The notes under the pieces are model-generated. The model worked only from the letters and a program-made list of their open reading frames with translations, was not told the origin of the DNA and searched no databases. DNA of 11,273 bases. It comes from Chloroflexota bacterium (GTDB lineage Bacteria; Chloroflexota; Dehalococcoidia; SZUA-161). The position numbers were made by a program, and so were the translations under genes. Each line of letters starts with the position of its first letter. Position 1 is the stretch's first letter. Location: contig VGNW01000059.1 of NCBI GenBank assembly GCA_016865955.1, positions 1 to 11,273 of the forward strand. The letters are read 5' to 3'. Shown here one piece after another: positions 1-5,305 of the stretch.

Positions 1-1049
1 CTGACAGCCAAGCCCCACTGCACCACAAAGAACCCGGTTATGACTATTACTGCCTGATGCAGGATATACAGCGCATATGCTCCTTCGGCAAAATACTTCA
101 AGAATCTATTAGTGAAATTGAGGAGCCGCCTGCCGTATGCCAGCATGGCGAGTATGACATACCAGGGAACGAAACCATCTATATAGCCATCGGTAACATA
201 GTCAACCCACTCCGGCATGCCGGAGGGCCAGGAATGAGTGGCTGTCGTCGCCAGAATACCTGCAAAGGGCACAACTCCTAACAGCAGCAGGATAATCCTG
301 TACCTATCTATCGTATCCATCAAGCGCGCGTTTGACATCAGGATGAAGCCGGCAATGAAGAAGGTGATGTAGGACAGGGGATTCCCGCCCGCTACGTCGG
401 GGAGCTCATTGAACAGTACGAGCAGCAAAGGGAACAGGAAGAGCACACCGGGCTTCGTAAATGCGTTCGCTATACGGCTGACCCATCGCTGCCCCTTTTC
501 GCGATTGAAATAGAGGAAAAGCGGCAGTGCAATCAGAGAATAAACCAATAAATGCAGGATGAACCACAGGTGTCCCCACGTGTGTCCCCCGAGGAAATAG
601 CCATCCATATCGTCAGTTTGCAGGTGGAAGAAGTCGGGGTACCAGGAGAAGAAGGAATTGGCGTAGTCCGAGTGGTTCAGCAGCCCAAGGTACGATTGCG
701 GAGGGATGAGCACCAGCACGCCGAACACGAAGGGTATGAACAACCGTTTGAAGCGCTCTCTGGCATATTCGCCGCCGCTCCGTTTGCGCAGCGCATAGTA
801 TGTAGATGCGCCTGCCAGCAGGAAGAAAAGTTTCATCTGCCAGGGCCCGATCGCCCACACGAAGATATAAGTTATATTCGAGCTTAAAGGGTCGTTCTGG
901 ACGTAGAAATTCTCCCAGGGGTCGAAGATGCGGGCAGTGTGGAAAAAGAAGAGGAGAAAGACTGCCATGAGACGCAGCCAGTCTATGTAGTATAAACGTT
1001 GTGATTTGATTGCAGGACTGGTGTTCGTTGAATAAAAAATTGCCCTCAT
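1..1049 (-). CDS. Acyltransferase family 3 membrane protein (3' end cut by window edge)
   Basis: Reading the minus strand from ATG at 1049 gives 349 codons with no stop before the window edge, so the C-terminus is missing. The N-terminus has the family hallmark YIDWLRLMAVFLLFFFH (residues 21-37), with the conserved Arg (R26) and the probable catalytic His (H37) at the end of the first membrane helix. Further hydrophobic segments follow, including GHLWFILHLLVYSLIALPLF and LFLFPLLLVLF. About ten membrane helices are typical of these proteins, which move acyl groups onto glycans, lipids or antibiotics across the cytoplasmic membrane (family knowledge). Usual length is 350-400 residues, so probably only a short tail is lost. 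AAGGTGAT lies 4 nt upstream of the ATG and supports this start. The gene is transcribed away from the crotonase array. The acyl acceptor cannot be predicted; an OpgC/MdoC-like or O-antigen-modifying role are both possible. Confidence 0.9.
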   Translation of the reverse strand, partial: MRAIFYSTNTSPAIKSQRLYYIDWLRLMAVFLLFFFHTARIFDPWENFYVQNDPLSSNITYIFVWAIGPWQMKLFFLLAGASTYYALRKRSGGEYARERFKRLFIPFVFGVLVLIPPQSYLGLLNHSDYANSFFSWYPDFFHLQTDDMDGYFLGGHTWGHLWFILHLLVYSLIALPLFLYFNREKGQRWVSRIANAFTKPGVLFLFPLLLVLFNELPDVAGGNPLSYITFFIAGFILMSNARLMDTIDRYRIILLLLGVVPFAGILATTATHSWPSGMPEWVDYVTDGYIDGFVPWYVILAMLAYGRRLLNFTNRFLKYFAEGAYALYILHQAVIVITGFFVVQWGLAV

Positions 1050-1068
1050 TATATCACCTTATCCCAAA

Positions 1069-1098
1069 TTGACAAGGAATCGTATTTCGGGGTATTAT
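1069..1098 (+). promoter_or_regulatory. Sigma-70-type promoter for the crotonase array
   Basis: A perfect -35 TTGACA (1069-1074) is followed after 18 bp by TATTAT (1093-1098), which matches the -10 consensus at five of six bases. A start point near 1105 would give a leader of about 50 nt before the GTG start at 1155. That leader contains a 7-bp stem-loop (1103-1109 with 1118-1124) and ends in a strong Shine-Dalgarno. The call rests on consensus match, spacing and position only. Confidence 0.7.
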
Positions 1099-1142
1099 GC
1101 CGTCGGGCAATCCACAATGCCCGAGTTGCCATCAGAATTACT

Positions 1143-1150
1143 AAGGAGGA
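1143..1150 (+). promoter_or_regulatory. Shine-Dalgarno fixing a GTG start
   Basis: AAGGAGGA ends 4 nt before GTG at 1155. It decides the start of the first crotonase, because the next in-frame ATG is at residue 13, too far into the first beta-strand, and the resulting length matches the two paralogues. Confidence 0.75.
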
Positions 1151-1154
1151 ACAA

Positions 1155-1967
1155 GTGTCCCAGAAGACTGTGCTTATCGAAAAAAAGGATATGATAGCCA
1201 CCATCACCCTCAACCGCCCCGAGTCGAACAACGCCTTCGACTACCCTATGATGGAGGCGATCGACAATGCCATCAACGATGTCGCTGCGGATAAAGGCAT
1301 ACGTGTCGTTATCGTAACCGGAGCGGGCAAGGCTTTCTGCTCCGGCGGCGATATCAGCTACCTGGGCACACTGGTCGAGGGCAGGTCGGAGTTCGCCAGA
1401 ACGGTTATCGGCGATACGGTCAAAAGGATAGGCCATATGCCCACAGCGGTGCTCAAGATTCGCCATATGACCAAGCCCGTTATCGCTGCGGTCAACGGCA
1501 TAGCCGCCGGCGGCGGCCTCGGTCTGGCGCTGGCGTGCGATATGAGGATTGTCTCGGATAAGGCGCGCTTCAGCACCATTTTCATCAAAAGGGGCGTGAT
1601 ACCCGACTGCGCCGCCAGCTACAACCTGCCCCGCCTTGTAGGCATGGCGAAGGCATGTGAGCTGGTGCTCACCGGCAGGATAATCAACGCGCAGGAGGCG
1701 GAGCGCATCGGTCTGGTGAATAAGGTTGTGCCCCACGATGAGCTGATGAAAGCCACTATTGAACTGGCATCCGAGATAGCCAAGAACCCGCCGCTGGCGG
1801 TGGGGTTGGCTAAGGCAGCGCTTTACAAAGGCATGCTCGACCCCGATATGAGCGGCCACATGGACTACGAAAACTACACTCAGAACGCGCTCATGGGCAC
1901 CAAGGACTTCAAGGAAGGAATCGACTCCTTCATGGAAAAGCGCGAGCCTGTATTCAAAGGAGAGTAG
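1155..1967 (+). CDS. Enoyl-CoA hydratase/isomerase family protein (crotonase 1 of 3)
   Basis: The 270-residue protein is a full-length crotonase-fold enzyme, acting in the cytoplasm on CoA thioesters. Visible family features are TLNRPE (18-23), the CoA/oxyanion loop GAGKAFCSGGDIS (56-68), the core AAVNGIAAGGGLGLALACD (111-129), and E169 in CELVLTG at the position of the second catalytic Glu of classical enoyl-CoA hydratase (rat Glu164). The position of the first catalytic Glu (rat Glu144) is Phe (F143). An Asp (D151, in RGVIPD) sits where PaaG-type isomerases carry their catalytic Asp. This argues for isomerase, hydrolase or ring-opening chemistry, or a specialised hydratase, rather than ordinary beta-oxidation hydration; that is inference from alignment by eye. 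It starts with GTG after AAGGAGGA and is first in a same-strand run of three paralogues. The exact substrate is unknown. Confidence 0.93.
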   Translation: MSQKTVLIEKKDMIATITLNRPESNNAFDYPMMEAIDNAINDVAADKGIRVVIVTGAGKAFCSGGDISYLGTLVEGRSEFARTVIGDTVKRIGHMPTAVLKIRHMTKPVIAAVNGIAAGGGLGLALACDMRIVSDKARFSTIFIKRGVIPDCAASYNLPRLVGMAKACELVLTGRIINAQEAERIGLVNKVVPHDELMKATIELASEIAKNPPLAVGLAKAALYKGMLDPDMSGHMDYENYTQNALMGTKDFKEGIDSFMEKREPVFKGE

Positions 1968-1982
1968 CGCCCCGAAGGGGCG
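1968..1982 (+). repeat. Small perfect stem-loop directly after crotonase 1
   Basis: CGCCCC-GAA-GGGGCG begins on the base after the TAG stop and forms a 6-bp GC stem with a 3-nt loop. No T-run follows, so a rho-independent terminator is not supported; an mRNA 3'-end stabiliser or attenuating hairpin is possible. It is followed by two tandem copies of ATTGCAA (1983-1996). Confidence 0.6.
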
Positions 1983-2009
1983 ATTGCAAATTGCAAAATG
2001 AAAATTTCC

Positions 2010-2046
2010 TAATTCCCCCTTTTCTAAAGGGGGTGCAGGGGGATTA
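2010..2046. repeat. Poly-C/poly-G inverted repeat between crotonases 1 and 2
   Basis: CCCCCTTT (2015-2022) pairs perfectly with AAAGGGGG (2026-2033) around a 3-nt loop. A second, outer GGGGGATTA (2038-2046) is nearly complementary to TAATTCCCCC (2010-2019). I recall elements of this general form as common intergenic repeats in many bacterial genomes. No coding capacity. Confidence 0.6.
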
Positions 2047-2048
2047 GT

Positions 2049-2073
2049 GGGTGGAGCGGGTGCTCCACCCTAC
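2049..2073 (-). repeat. GTAGGG-type stem-loop repeat (9-bp stem)
   Basis: GGGTGGAGC (2049-2057) pairs perfectly with GCTCCACCC (2062-2070) around a GGGT loop. On the minus strand the element reads GTAGGGTGGAGC and onward, so it shares its head with the palindromes at 3820, 3904, 4122, 4271 and 5990. It sits just upstream of the Shine-Dalgarno of crotonase 2. Confidence 0.7.
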
Positions 2074-2092
2074 CCGATGAAACAGTGCGACG

Positions 2093-2099
2093 AAAGGGG
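2093..2099 (+). promoter_or_regulatory. Shine-Dalgarno fixing a TTG start
   Basis: AAAGGGG lies 6 nt before TTG at 2106. Starting there gives a protein that aligns from its first residues with crotonase 1; the first in-frame ATG, at residue 13, would delete the first beta-strand. Confidence 0.7.
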
Positions 2100-2105
2100 T
2101 AACAA

Positions 2106-2915
2106 TTGAAATACAAAACCGTGATTTATGAGAAAGACGGCATGGTGGCGGTGATGACCCTGAACCGCCCCGAGGTTAAGAACGCCTTCGATGCCACAAT
2201 GCAGGCGGAGATGGACGCTGTGGTCACCGAGGTCGCCAAAGACCGCGATGCCAGGGTGCTCATCATTACCGGCGCGGGCAAGGCTTTCTGCACCGGCGCC
2301 GACGTCGCTTATCTCATGTCGCTTGGCGAAACTCATGCCCTCCATCAGACCACCATGGAGGAGATGATGCGCGGCGATAGCAACATTCTGACCACCGTGC
2401 TCAAGATAAGAAACCTGCCCAAGCCGGTCATAGCGGCGGTGAACGGAACCGCCGCCGGCGGCGGCTTAGCCCTGGCTCTTGCCTGCGATATAAGGATTGC
2501 CTCCGAGGCAGCCCGATTCAACATGATTTTTACCAAGAGGGGCGTCATACCGGAGTCGGGCTCGACCATGACCCTGCCCCGACTGATAGGCACTGCCCGC
2601 GCTCTGGAGCTGGTGTTCACCGCCGAGGCAATCGACGGTAAAGAAGCGGAGCGCATCGGCATGGTGAACAAGGTCGTCCCTGCCGACCAGTTGATGGCTG
2701 CCGCCAAGGAGATGGCGGCGAAGATAACTCAGAACTCACCGCTGGCAATGGGATTCGCGAAGGCAGCCATCTACAAGGGCGCTAACGAGACCGACATCGC
2801 TGCTCAAATGGACTACGAGGCGTATGTCGAAAGCGTGCTGTTCAATACCGAGGACTTCCAGGAAGGCATTAAGTCCTTCATGGAGGGAAGGCAGGCAAAG
2901 TTCAAAGGGAAGTAA
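2106..2915 (+). CDS. Enoyl-CoA hydratase/isomerase family protein (crotonase 2 of 3)
   Basis: This is a 269-residue crotonase clearly paralogous to its upstream neighbour; the two align without large gaps. It has TLNRPEVKNAFD (18-29), GAGKAFCTGADVA (56-68), AAVNGTAAGGGLALALACD (110-128), RGVIPESGST (145-154) and E168 in LELVFTA. As in crotonase 1, the first catalytic Glu of classical hydratases is replaced by Phe (F142), but the residue after IP is Glu (E150) rather than Asp. That could change the acid/base chemistry or substrate relative to the other two copies. The start is TTG. The gene ends in a double stop (TAA TAG). Its upstream spacer holds several stem-loop repeats, so it may have partly independent expression. 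CoA-thioester substrate is expected from the family; its identity is unknown. Confidence 0.93.
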   Translation: MKYKTVIYEKDGMVAVMTLNRPEVKNAFDATMQAEMDAVVTEVAKDRDARVLIITGAGKAFCTGADVAYLMSLGETHALHQTTMEEMMRGDSNILTTVLKIRNLPKPVIAAVNGTAAGGGLALALACDIRIASEAARFNMIFTKRGVIPESGSTMTLPRLIGTARALELVFTAEAIDGKEAERIGMVNKVVPADQLMAAAKEMAAKITQNSPLAMGFAKAAIYKGANETDIAAQMDYEAYVESVLFNTEDFQEGIKSFMEGRQAKFKGK

Positions 2916-2924
2916 TAGAAGCTT

Positions 2925-2952
2925 TCAGTTGTCAGCATTCAGCGGTCAGCCT
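2925..2952 (+). repeat. Four tandem TCAGNNN heptads between crotonases 2 and 3
   Basis: TCAGTTG, TCAGCAT, TCAGCGG and TCAGCCT follow one another exactly, with the TCAG part invariant. A weaker similar stretch (TCTGACGGTTGATAGCTGG, from 2962) follows. It resembles the TCAGCTGTCAGCTTTCAGC-like simple repeats seen between genes in many bacteria. No T-run or open reading frame is associated with it. Confidence 0.55.
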
Positions 2953-3014
2953 TTACCGAGTTCTGACGGTTGATAGCTGGCTTCTGAGCGCTTACCGACG
3001 TCAGGAGGTATTTA

Positions 3015-3800
3015 ATGGCTGTCGACGGGCTGCTCTTTGAGGTCAAGGATGGAATCGCCACCATAACCTTCAACCGTCCCGAGAAGCTTAACGCAGTTAC
3101 CGAGGCGATGCGGACGGAGGTGCACCGACTCGCCACCCAGCTTCGCACCGATGACTCGGTGAAGGTGCTGGTCTTCACCGGCGCCGGCGAGGCTTTCAGC
3201 ACAGGCGCGGATGCCAGCGAGCTGACCGCCGACTACAGCGGGCCCATCGAGCCGTATATCCTCAAGAGGCCTCTGGGCTGGTGGACATTACCGGTGCGCT
3301 ATTTCCCCAAACCGACCATCGCAGCCATACCCGGCGTGATTGCCGGGGTTACCTTCTCTCTAGCCTTAGCCTGCGACATACGCATTGCCTCGGATAAAGC
3401 CCGCTTCAGCATGGTATTCGTTAAGAGAGGGCTGTGTCCCGACGGCGGCGCCACCTACTATCTGCCGCGTATGGTGGGGACAGCCAAGGCGCTGGAGTTG
3501 ATGTGGCTGGGCGAGACCTTCGATGCGCGAGAGGCGGAGCGCCTGGGTCTGGTGAGCAAGGTCGTGCCCCACAACGACCTGATGAAGGTGACGAGGGAAC
3601 TGGCGACCAAGATAGCCAAGGGTCCCTCGATTGCCATCGAGCTTATCAAAAAGGGTGTGTATAAAGGCGCAGTGGGCGATCTGGAATCGCAGTTAGACTT
3701 CGAGACGCTGGCGCAGCGCATCTGCTTCCAGACCGAGGACTTCAGGGAAGGCATGACGTCGTTTCTGCAGAAAAGGCCGCCGGAGTTTAAGGGAAGATAA
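3015..3800 (+). CDS. Enoyl-CoA hydratase/isomerase family protein (crotonase 3 of 3)
   Basis: The 261-residue third crotonase is the most divergent of the array. Recognisable features are TFNRPEKLNAV (18-28), GAGEAFSTGADAS (56-68), LALACDIRIASDKARFS (116-132), RGLCPDGGATYYLPR (138-152) and E161 in LELMWLG. F135 replaces the first catalytic Glu and D143 occupies the PaaG-type Asp position. The core usually reading NG-x-AAGGG instead reads PGVIAGVTFS (106-115), so the Gly-rich turn leading into the active-site helix is altered, as is the region after residue 70. GTCAGGAGG (2999-3007) precedes ATG at 3015. It is probably in the same transcription unit as crotonases 1 and 2, judging by strand and spacing. 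Function is an acyl-CoA hydratase, isomerase or hydrolase; which one is open. Confidence 0.92.
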   Translation: MAVDGLLFEVKDGIATITFNRPEKLNAVTEAMRTEVHRLATQLRTDDSVKVLVFTGAGEAFSTGADASELTADYSGPIEPYILKRPLGWWTLPVRYFPKPTIAAIPGVIAGVTFSLALACDIRIASDKARFSMVFVKRGLCPDGGATYYLPRMVGTAKALELMWLGETFDAREAERLGLVSKVVPHNDLMKVTRELATKIAKGPSIAIELIKKGVYKGAVGDLESQLDFETLAQRICFQTEDFREGMTSFLQKRPPEFKGR

Positions 3801-3819
3801 ACAGTAGGTGAATAGATAT

Positions 3820-3851
3820 ATGTAGGGGCACGGCATGCCGTGCCCCTACAT
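3820..3851. repeat. 32-bp perfect palindrome (GTAGGG-type)
   Basis: TGTAGGGGCACGGCA is followed immediately by its exact reverse complement, with one further A/T pair outside, so 16 bp on each side match without a spacer. It lies 20 bp after crotonase 3. As RNA it would form a long GC-rich hairpin but has no T-run, so termination is uncertain. It shares its head with the palindromes at 3904 and 4122. Confidence 0.85.
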
Positions 3852-3903
3852 GCTAATATAAGCACGTTGGCTGGTAATGATGGAGTAAGACGAGCCATTA
3901 AAT

Positions 3904-3928
3904 TGTAGGGGCGACCTGCAGGTCGCCC
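3904..3928 (+). repeat. GTAGGG-type palindrome with a different stem
   Basis: The element starts TGTAGG and contains the 20-bp perfect palindrome GGGCGACCTGCAGGTCGCCC (3909-3928). The head matches the 3820 element but the stem sequence differs, with both arms changed in a compensating way. It ends 7 bp before the Shine-Dalgarno of the microprotein gene. Confidence 0.8.
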
Positions 3929-3934
3929 TGGTGT

Positions 3935-3941
3935 AAAGGGG
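3935..3941 (+). promoter_or_regulatory. Shine-Dalgarno for the microprotein
   Basis: AAAGGGG lies 5 nt before TTG at 3947. It is the same motif, followed by the same kind of start codon, as at crotonase 2 (2093-2099), which supports the small reading frame as translated. Confidence 0.6.
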
Positions 3942-3946
3942 ACATA

Positions 3947-4105
3947 TTGAAAAAGGAACGGCCTTCAATCAGGCAGAACTGGTATTGGGGATGCCTGGGA
4001 TTCCTGGGGTTTTTGGGGTTGGCACTTGATGAGCCGCTTTACTACGTTTTCTTTGTATTCTTCTTGTTCTTCTTAGAGCCTGCGGTCAGGAATCGAAAGA
4101 AGTGA
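3947..4105 (+). CDS. Small membrane protein, 52 residues, DUF3796-like
   Basis: A TTG-initiated frame of 52 codons ends at TGA (4103-4105). The protein has a charged start (MKKERPSIRQNWYWG), a Gly/Phe/Leu segment CLGFLGFLGLAL (16-27), the turn DEP, a very hydrophobic LYYVFFVFFLFFL (31-43), and a basic tail RNRKK. This suggests two short membrane helices with both ends in the cytoplasm. The LGFLGFLG pattern and the aromatic second helix resemble small DUF3796-type proteins, from memory and not from a search. A good Shine-Dalgarno and a terminator-like hairpin just downstream support it as a real gene. Function is unknown. It follows the crotonase array on the same strand but is separated by two palindromes, so it may be expressed independently. 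Confidence 0.65.
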   Translation: MKKERPSIRQNWYWGCLGFLGFLGLALDEPLYYVFFVFFLFFLEPAVRNRKK

Positions 4106-4121
4106 CAAGGTAAGTTCTATA

Positions 4122-4158
4122 GTAGGGGGCGACCCATCGGGTCGCCCTCACTTTTTTT
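4122..4158 (+). terminator. Palindrome with T-run: likely rho-independent terminator
   Basis: GGGCGACCC (4127-4135) and GGGTCGCCC (4139-4147) form a perfect 9-bp stem with a 3-nt loop, followed after TCAC by seven T residues (4152-4158). It is 17-53 bp past the microprotein stop on the same strand. The element begins GTAGGG and is a member of the dispersed palindrome family, so a repeat appears to serve as the terminator here. The minus-strand methyltransferase ends on the other side. Confidence 0.7.
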
Positions 4159-4190
4159 CAGACAACGTGCGAACGCCTTTTTGTTTAAGA

Positions 4191-4240
4191 GCGCCTAGCC
4201 TTTATGTCTTTCCCGCGAAAGCGGGAATCCAGGCGCCTAG
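4191..4240 (+). repeat. Stem-loop segment flanked by 8-bp direct repeats
   Basis: GCGCCTAG occurs at 4191-4198 and exactly again at 4233-4240. Between them lies a 34-bp segment containing TCCCGC-GAAA-GCGGGA (4211-4226), a 6-bp stem with a GNRA-type tetraloop, then ATCCAG. The core resembles the CCCGCGAAAGCGGGAATCC repeat I recall as widespread in bacteria. The flanking repeats could be a target-site duplication or chance. Confidence 0.55.
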
Positions 4241-4260
4241 ACTCCTGCTTCCGCAGGAGT
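4241..4260 (+). repeat. Perfect 8-bp stem-loop
   Basis: ACTCCTGC and GCAGGAGT pair perfectly around a TTCC loop, directly abutting the preceding direct repeat. It is followed by GACATGC. Probably the second half of the same composite intergenic repeat. Confidence 0.65.
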
Positions 4261-4270
4261 GACATGCAAA

Positions 4271-4300
4271 TGTAGGGACACAGAGAGCTGTGCCCCTGCT
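4271..4300 (+). repeat. GTAGGG-type imperfect stem-loop
   Basis: The element begins TGTAGGG. AGGGACACAG (4274-4283) pairs with CTGTGCCCCT (4288-4297) with a single A/C mismatch around an AGAG loop. It appears to be a decayed copy of the family at 3820, 3904 and 4122. The remaining stretch 4301-4369 holds only a weak 6-bp stem (4309-4314 with 4323-4328) and nothing else I can support. Confidence 0.65.
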
Positions 4301-4369
4301 ATCGGGATGTACGCCGTTTCATGCGTACGTTCTGGGGGCATGAGTTAAGAAGCAAAGATGGGTATAGTC

Positions 4370-5134
4370 CTAGTCGATATCGATTACCTTTCGGAATAAG
4401 TATAGCGACCACCCTACCGTATCACGACCCCACCGCAAATAACTCGTCCTTTCATGTGAAACACGGCTCAAGACCTCTCTTGCATCATTATCGTCCGGGT
4501 TTTTCCCCGCATACTTTTCGGCAGCATACCACTTAAGCGTCTCGTAGCGGTCCCAATCGTCTTGATTGCTGACCAATGTGTATAGCGGAAACAAGCCTTC
4601 GTCTTCGCCAGCAATTACGTTCTCATAGTGCGTTCCAAACATATCACGGGTGTAGTTCTCGGCAGCCAGGTATGCTTCATCGGGCTCTCTAATCCAGAAA
4701 GGTTCACCGACCAGAATCAGGCCACCCTGTTTTGTCATAGACTTCAAAGCACTCAGGGTTCCCCGATGCCCTTGATACACCCAGGAAGCGCCGACACACA
4801 TGGAAAGGTCGAAGAGTTGGTCGGGTCTGTAATCCGCTCCGTCCATGTTGAGAATTTCTATCTTGGCACTAGGCACCCGTTCCTTTAACTTTCGTTCTGT
4901 GTCCGCCACGAAATACGGGGAGATGTCGACCCCGACTCCAGCTATTTCGTATCGCTCGGCCAGCCTCGTAAGTATCTCCCCCTTACCGCAGGCAATGTCC
5001 AGTACGGTAGCCCCCGGATCCAGTTCTAATAGCCCGATTAGCTCGTCGAGCTTCGCTGTACTCATCGGATTGCACACTCTGTGGTACTCGTGCAGCACAC
5101 TGAAGAATTTCCAGATATTCATCTGCAATTCCAT
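4370..5134 (-). CDS. SAM-dependent class I methyltransferase
   Basis: From ATG at 5134 the product has 254 residues. Motif I is VLDIACGKGE (44-53), the SAM-binding Gly loop, followed by GVDIS (68-72) with the acidic residue that binds the SAM ribose, MDGADY (97-102), and a strand-4/5 region with LILVGEPFW (139-147). The GEPFW segment recalls small-molecule methyltransferases of the YjhP/UbiE-like group. It transfers a methyl group from SAM to an unknown cytosolic substrate. The frame stays open to ATG at 5245, which would add 37 residues, but the 5245 start lacks a Shine-Dalgarno, whereas AGAAGGGA lies about 11 nt before 5134; ATG at 5122 is another option. It follows the GNAT gene on the same strand and converges on the repeat-rich spacer. 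Confidence 0.85.
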   Translation of the reverse strand: MELQMNIWKFFSVLHEYHRVCNPMSTAKLDELIGLLELDPGATVLDIACGKGEILTRLAERYEIAGVGVDISPYFVADTERKLKERVPSAKIEILNMDGADYRPDQLFDLSMCVGASWVYQGHRGTLSALKSMTKQGGLILVGEPFWIREPDEAYLAAENYTRDMFGTHYENVIAGEDEGLFPLYTLVSNQDDWDRYETLKWYAAEKYAGKNPDDNDAREVLSRVSHERTSYLRWGRDTVGWSLYLFRKVIDID

Positions 5135-5305
5135 GAATTGTCTGTTCCCTTCTGGCAGATTTGGCAATGTTGTTGTGAGTATTATCGACCACTTCATTCT
5201 GGGAAGTCGAAGGATAAGGGATTTGGGATAATACGACTTTGGCATACCAAACGAACATCGGCATAACGACGTGGCTTTATTCTCCCAACCCTACCTCGGT
5301 GTTTT

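Noticed and set aside
552..887. Plus-strand frame of 111 codons in the first kilobase
   Set aside because: The minus strand encodes a continuous acyltransferase-3 protein with membrane helices and conserved His over the whole region, so the plus-strand frame is a shadow.
1095..1859. Minus-strand open frame of 254 codons opposite crotonase 1
   Set aside because: It lies wholly antisense to a clear crotonase, its product is rich in His, Arg and Gly with no recognisable domain, and it lacks a ribosome site. It arises from codon bias of the true gene.
3820..4300. Possible CRISPR array, because of several palindromic repeats in one spacer
   Set aside because: The repeats differ in stem sequence, spacing is irregular, a coding frame lies between them and no cas genes are present.
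4309..4328. 6-bp stem-loop (GTACGC with GCGTAC) downstream of the methyltransferase
   Set aside because: Weak stem, 8-nt loop and no T-run on the minus strand, so a terminator is not supported.
5135..5245. 37-residue N-terminal extension of the methyltransferase
   Set aside because: The frame is open, but there is no ribosome site before 5245 and the added sequence does not look like part of the fold. The start at 5134 has an upstream AGAAGGGA.
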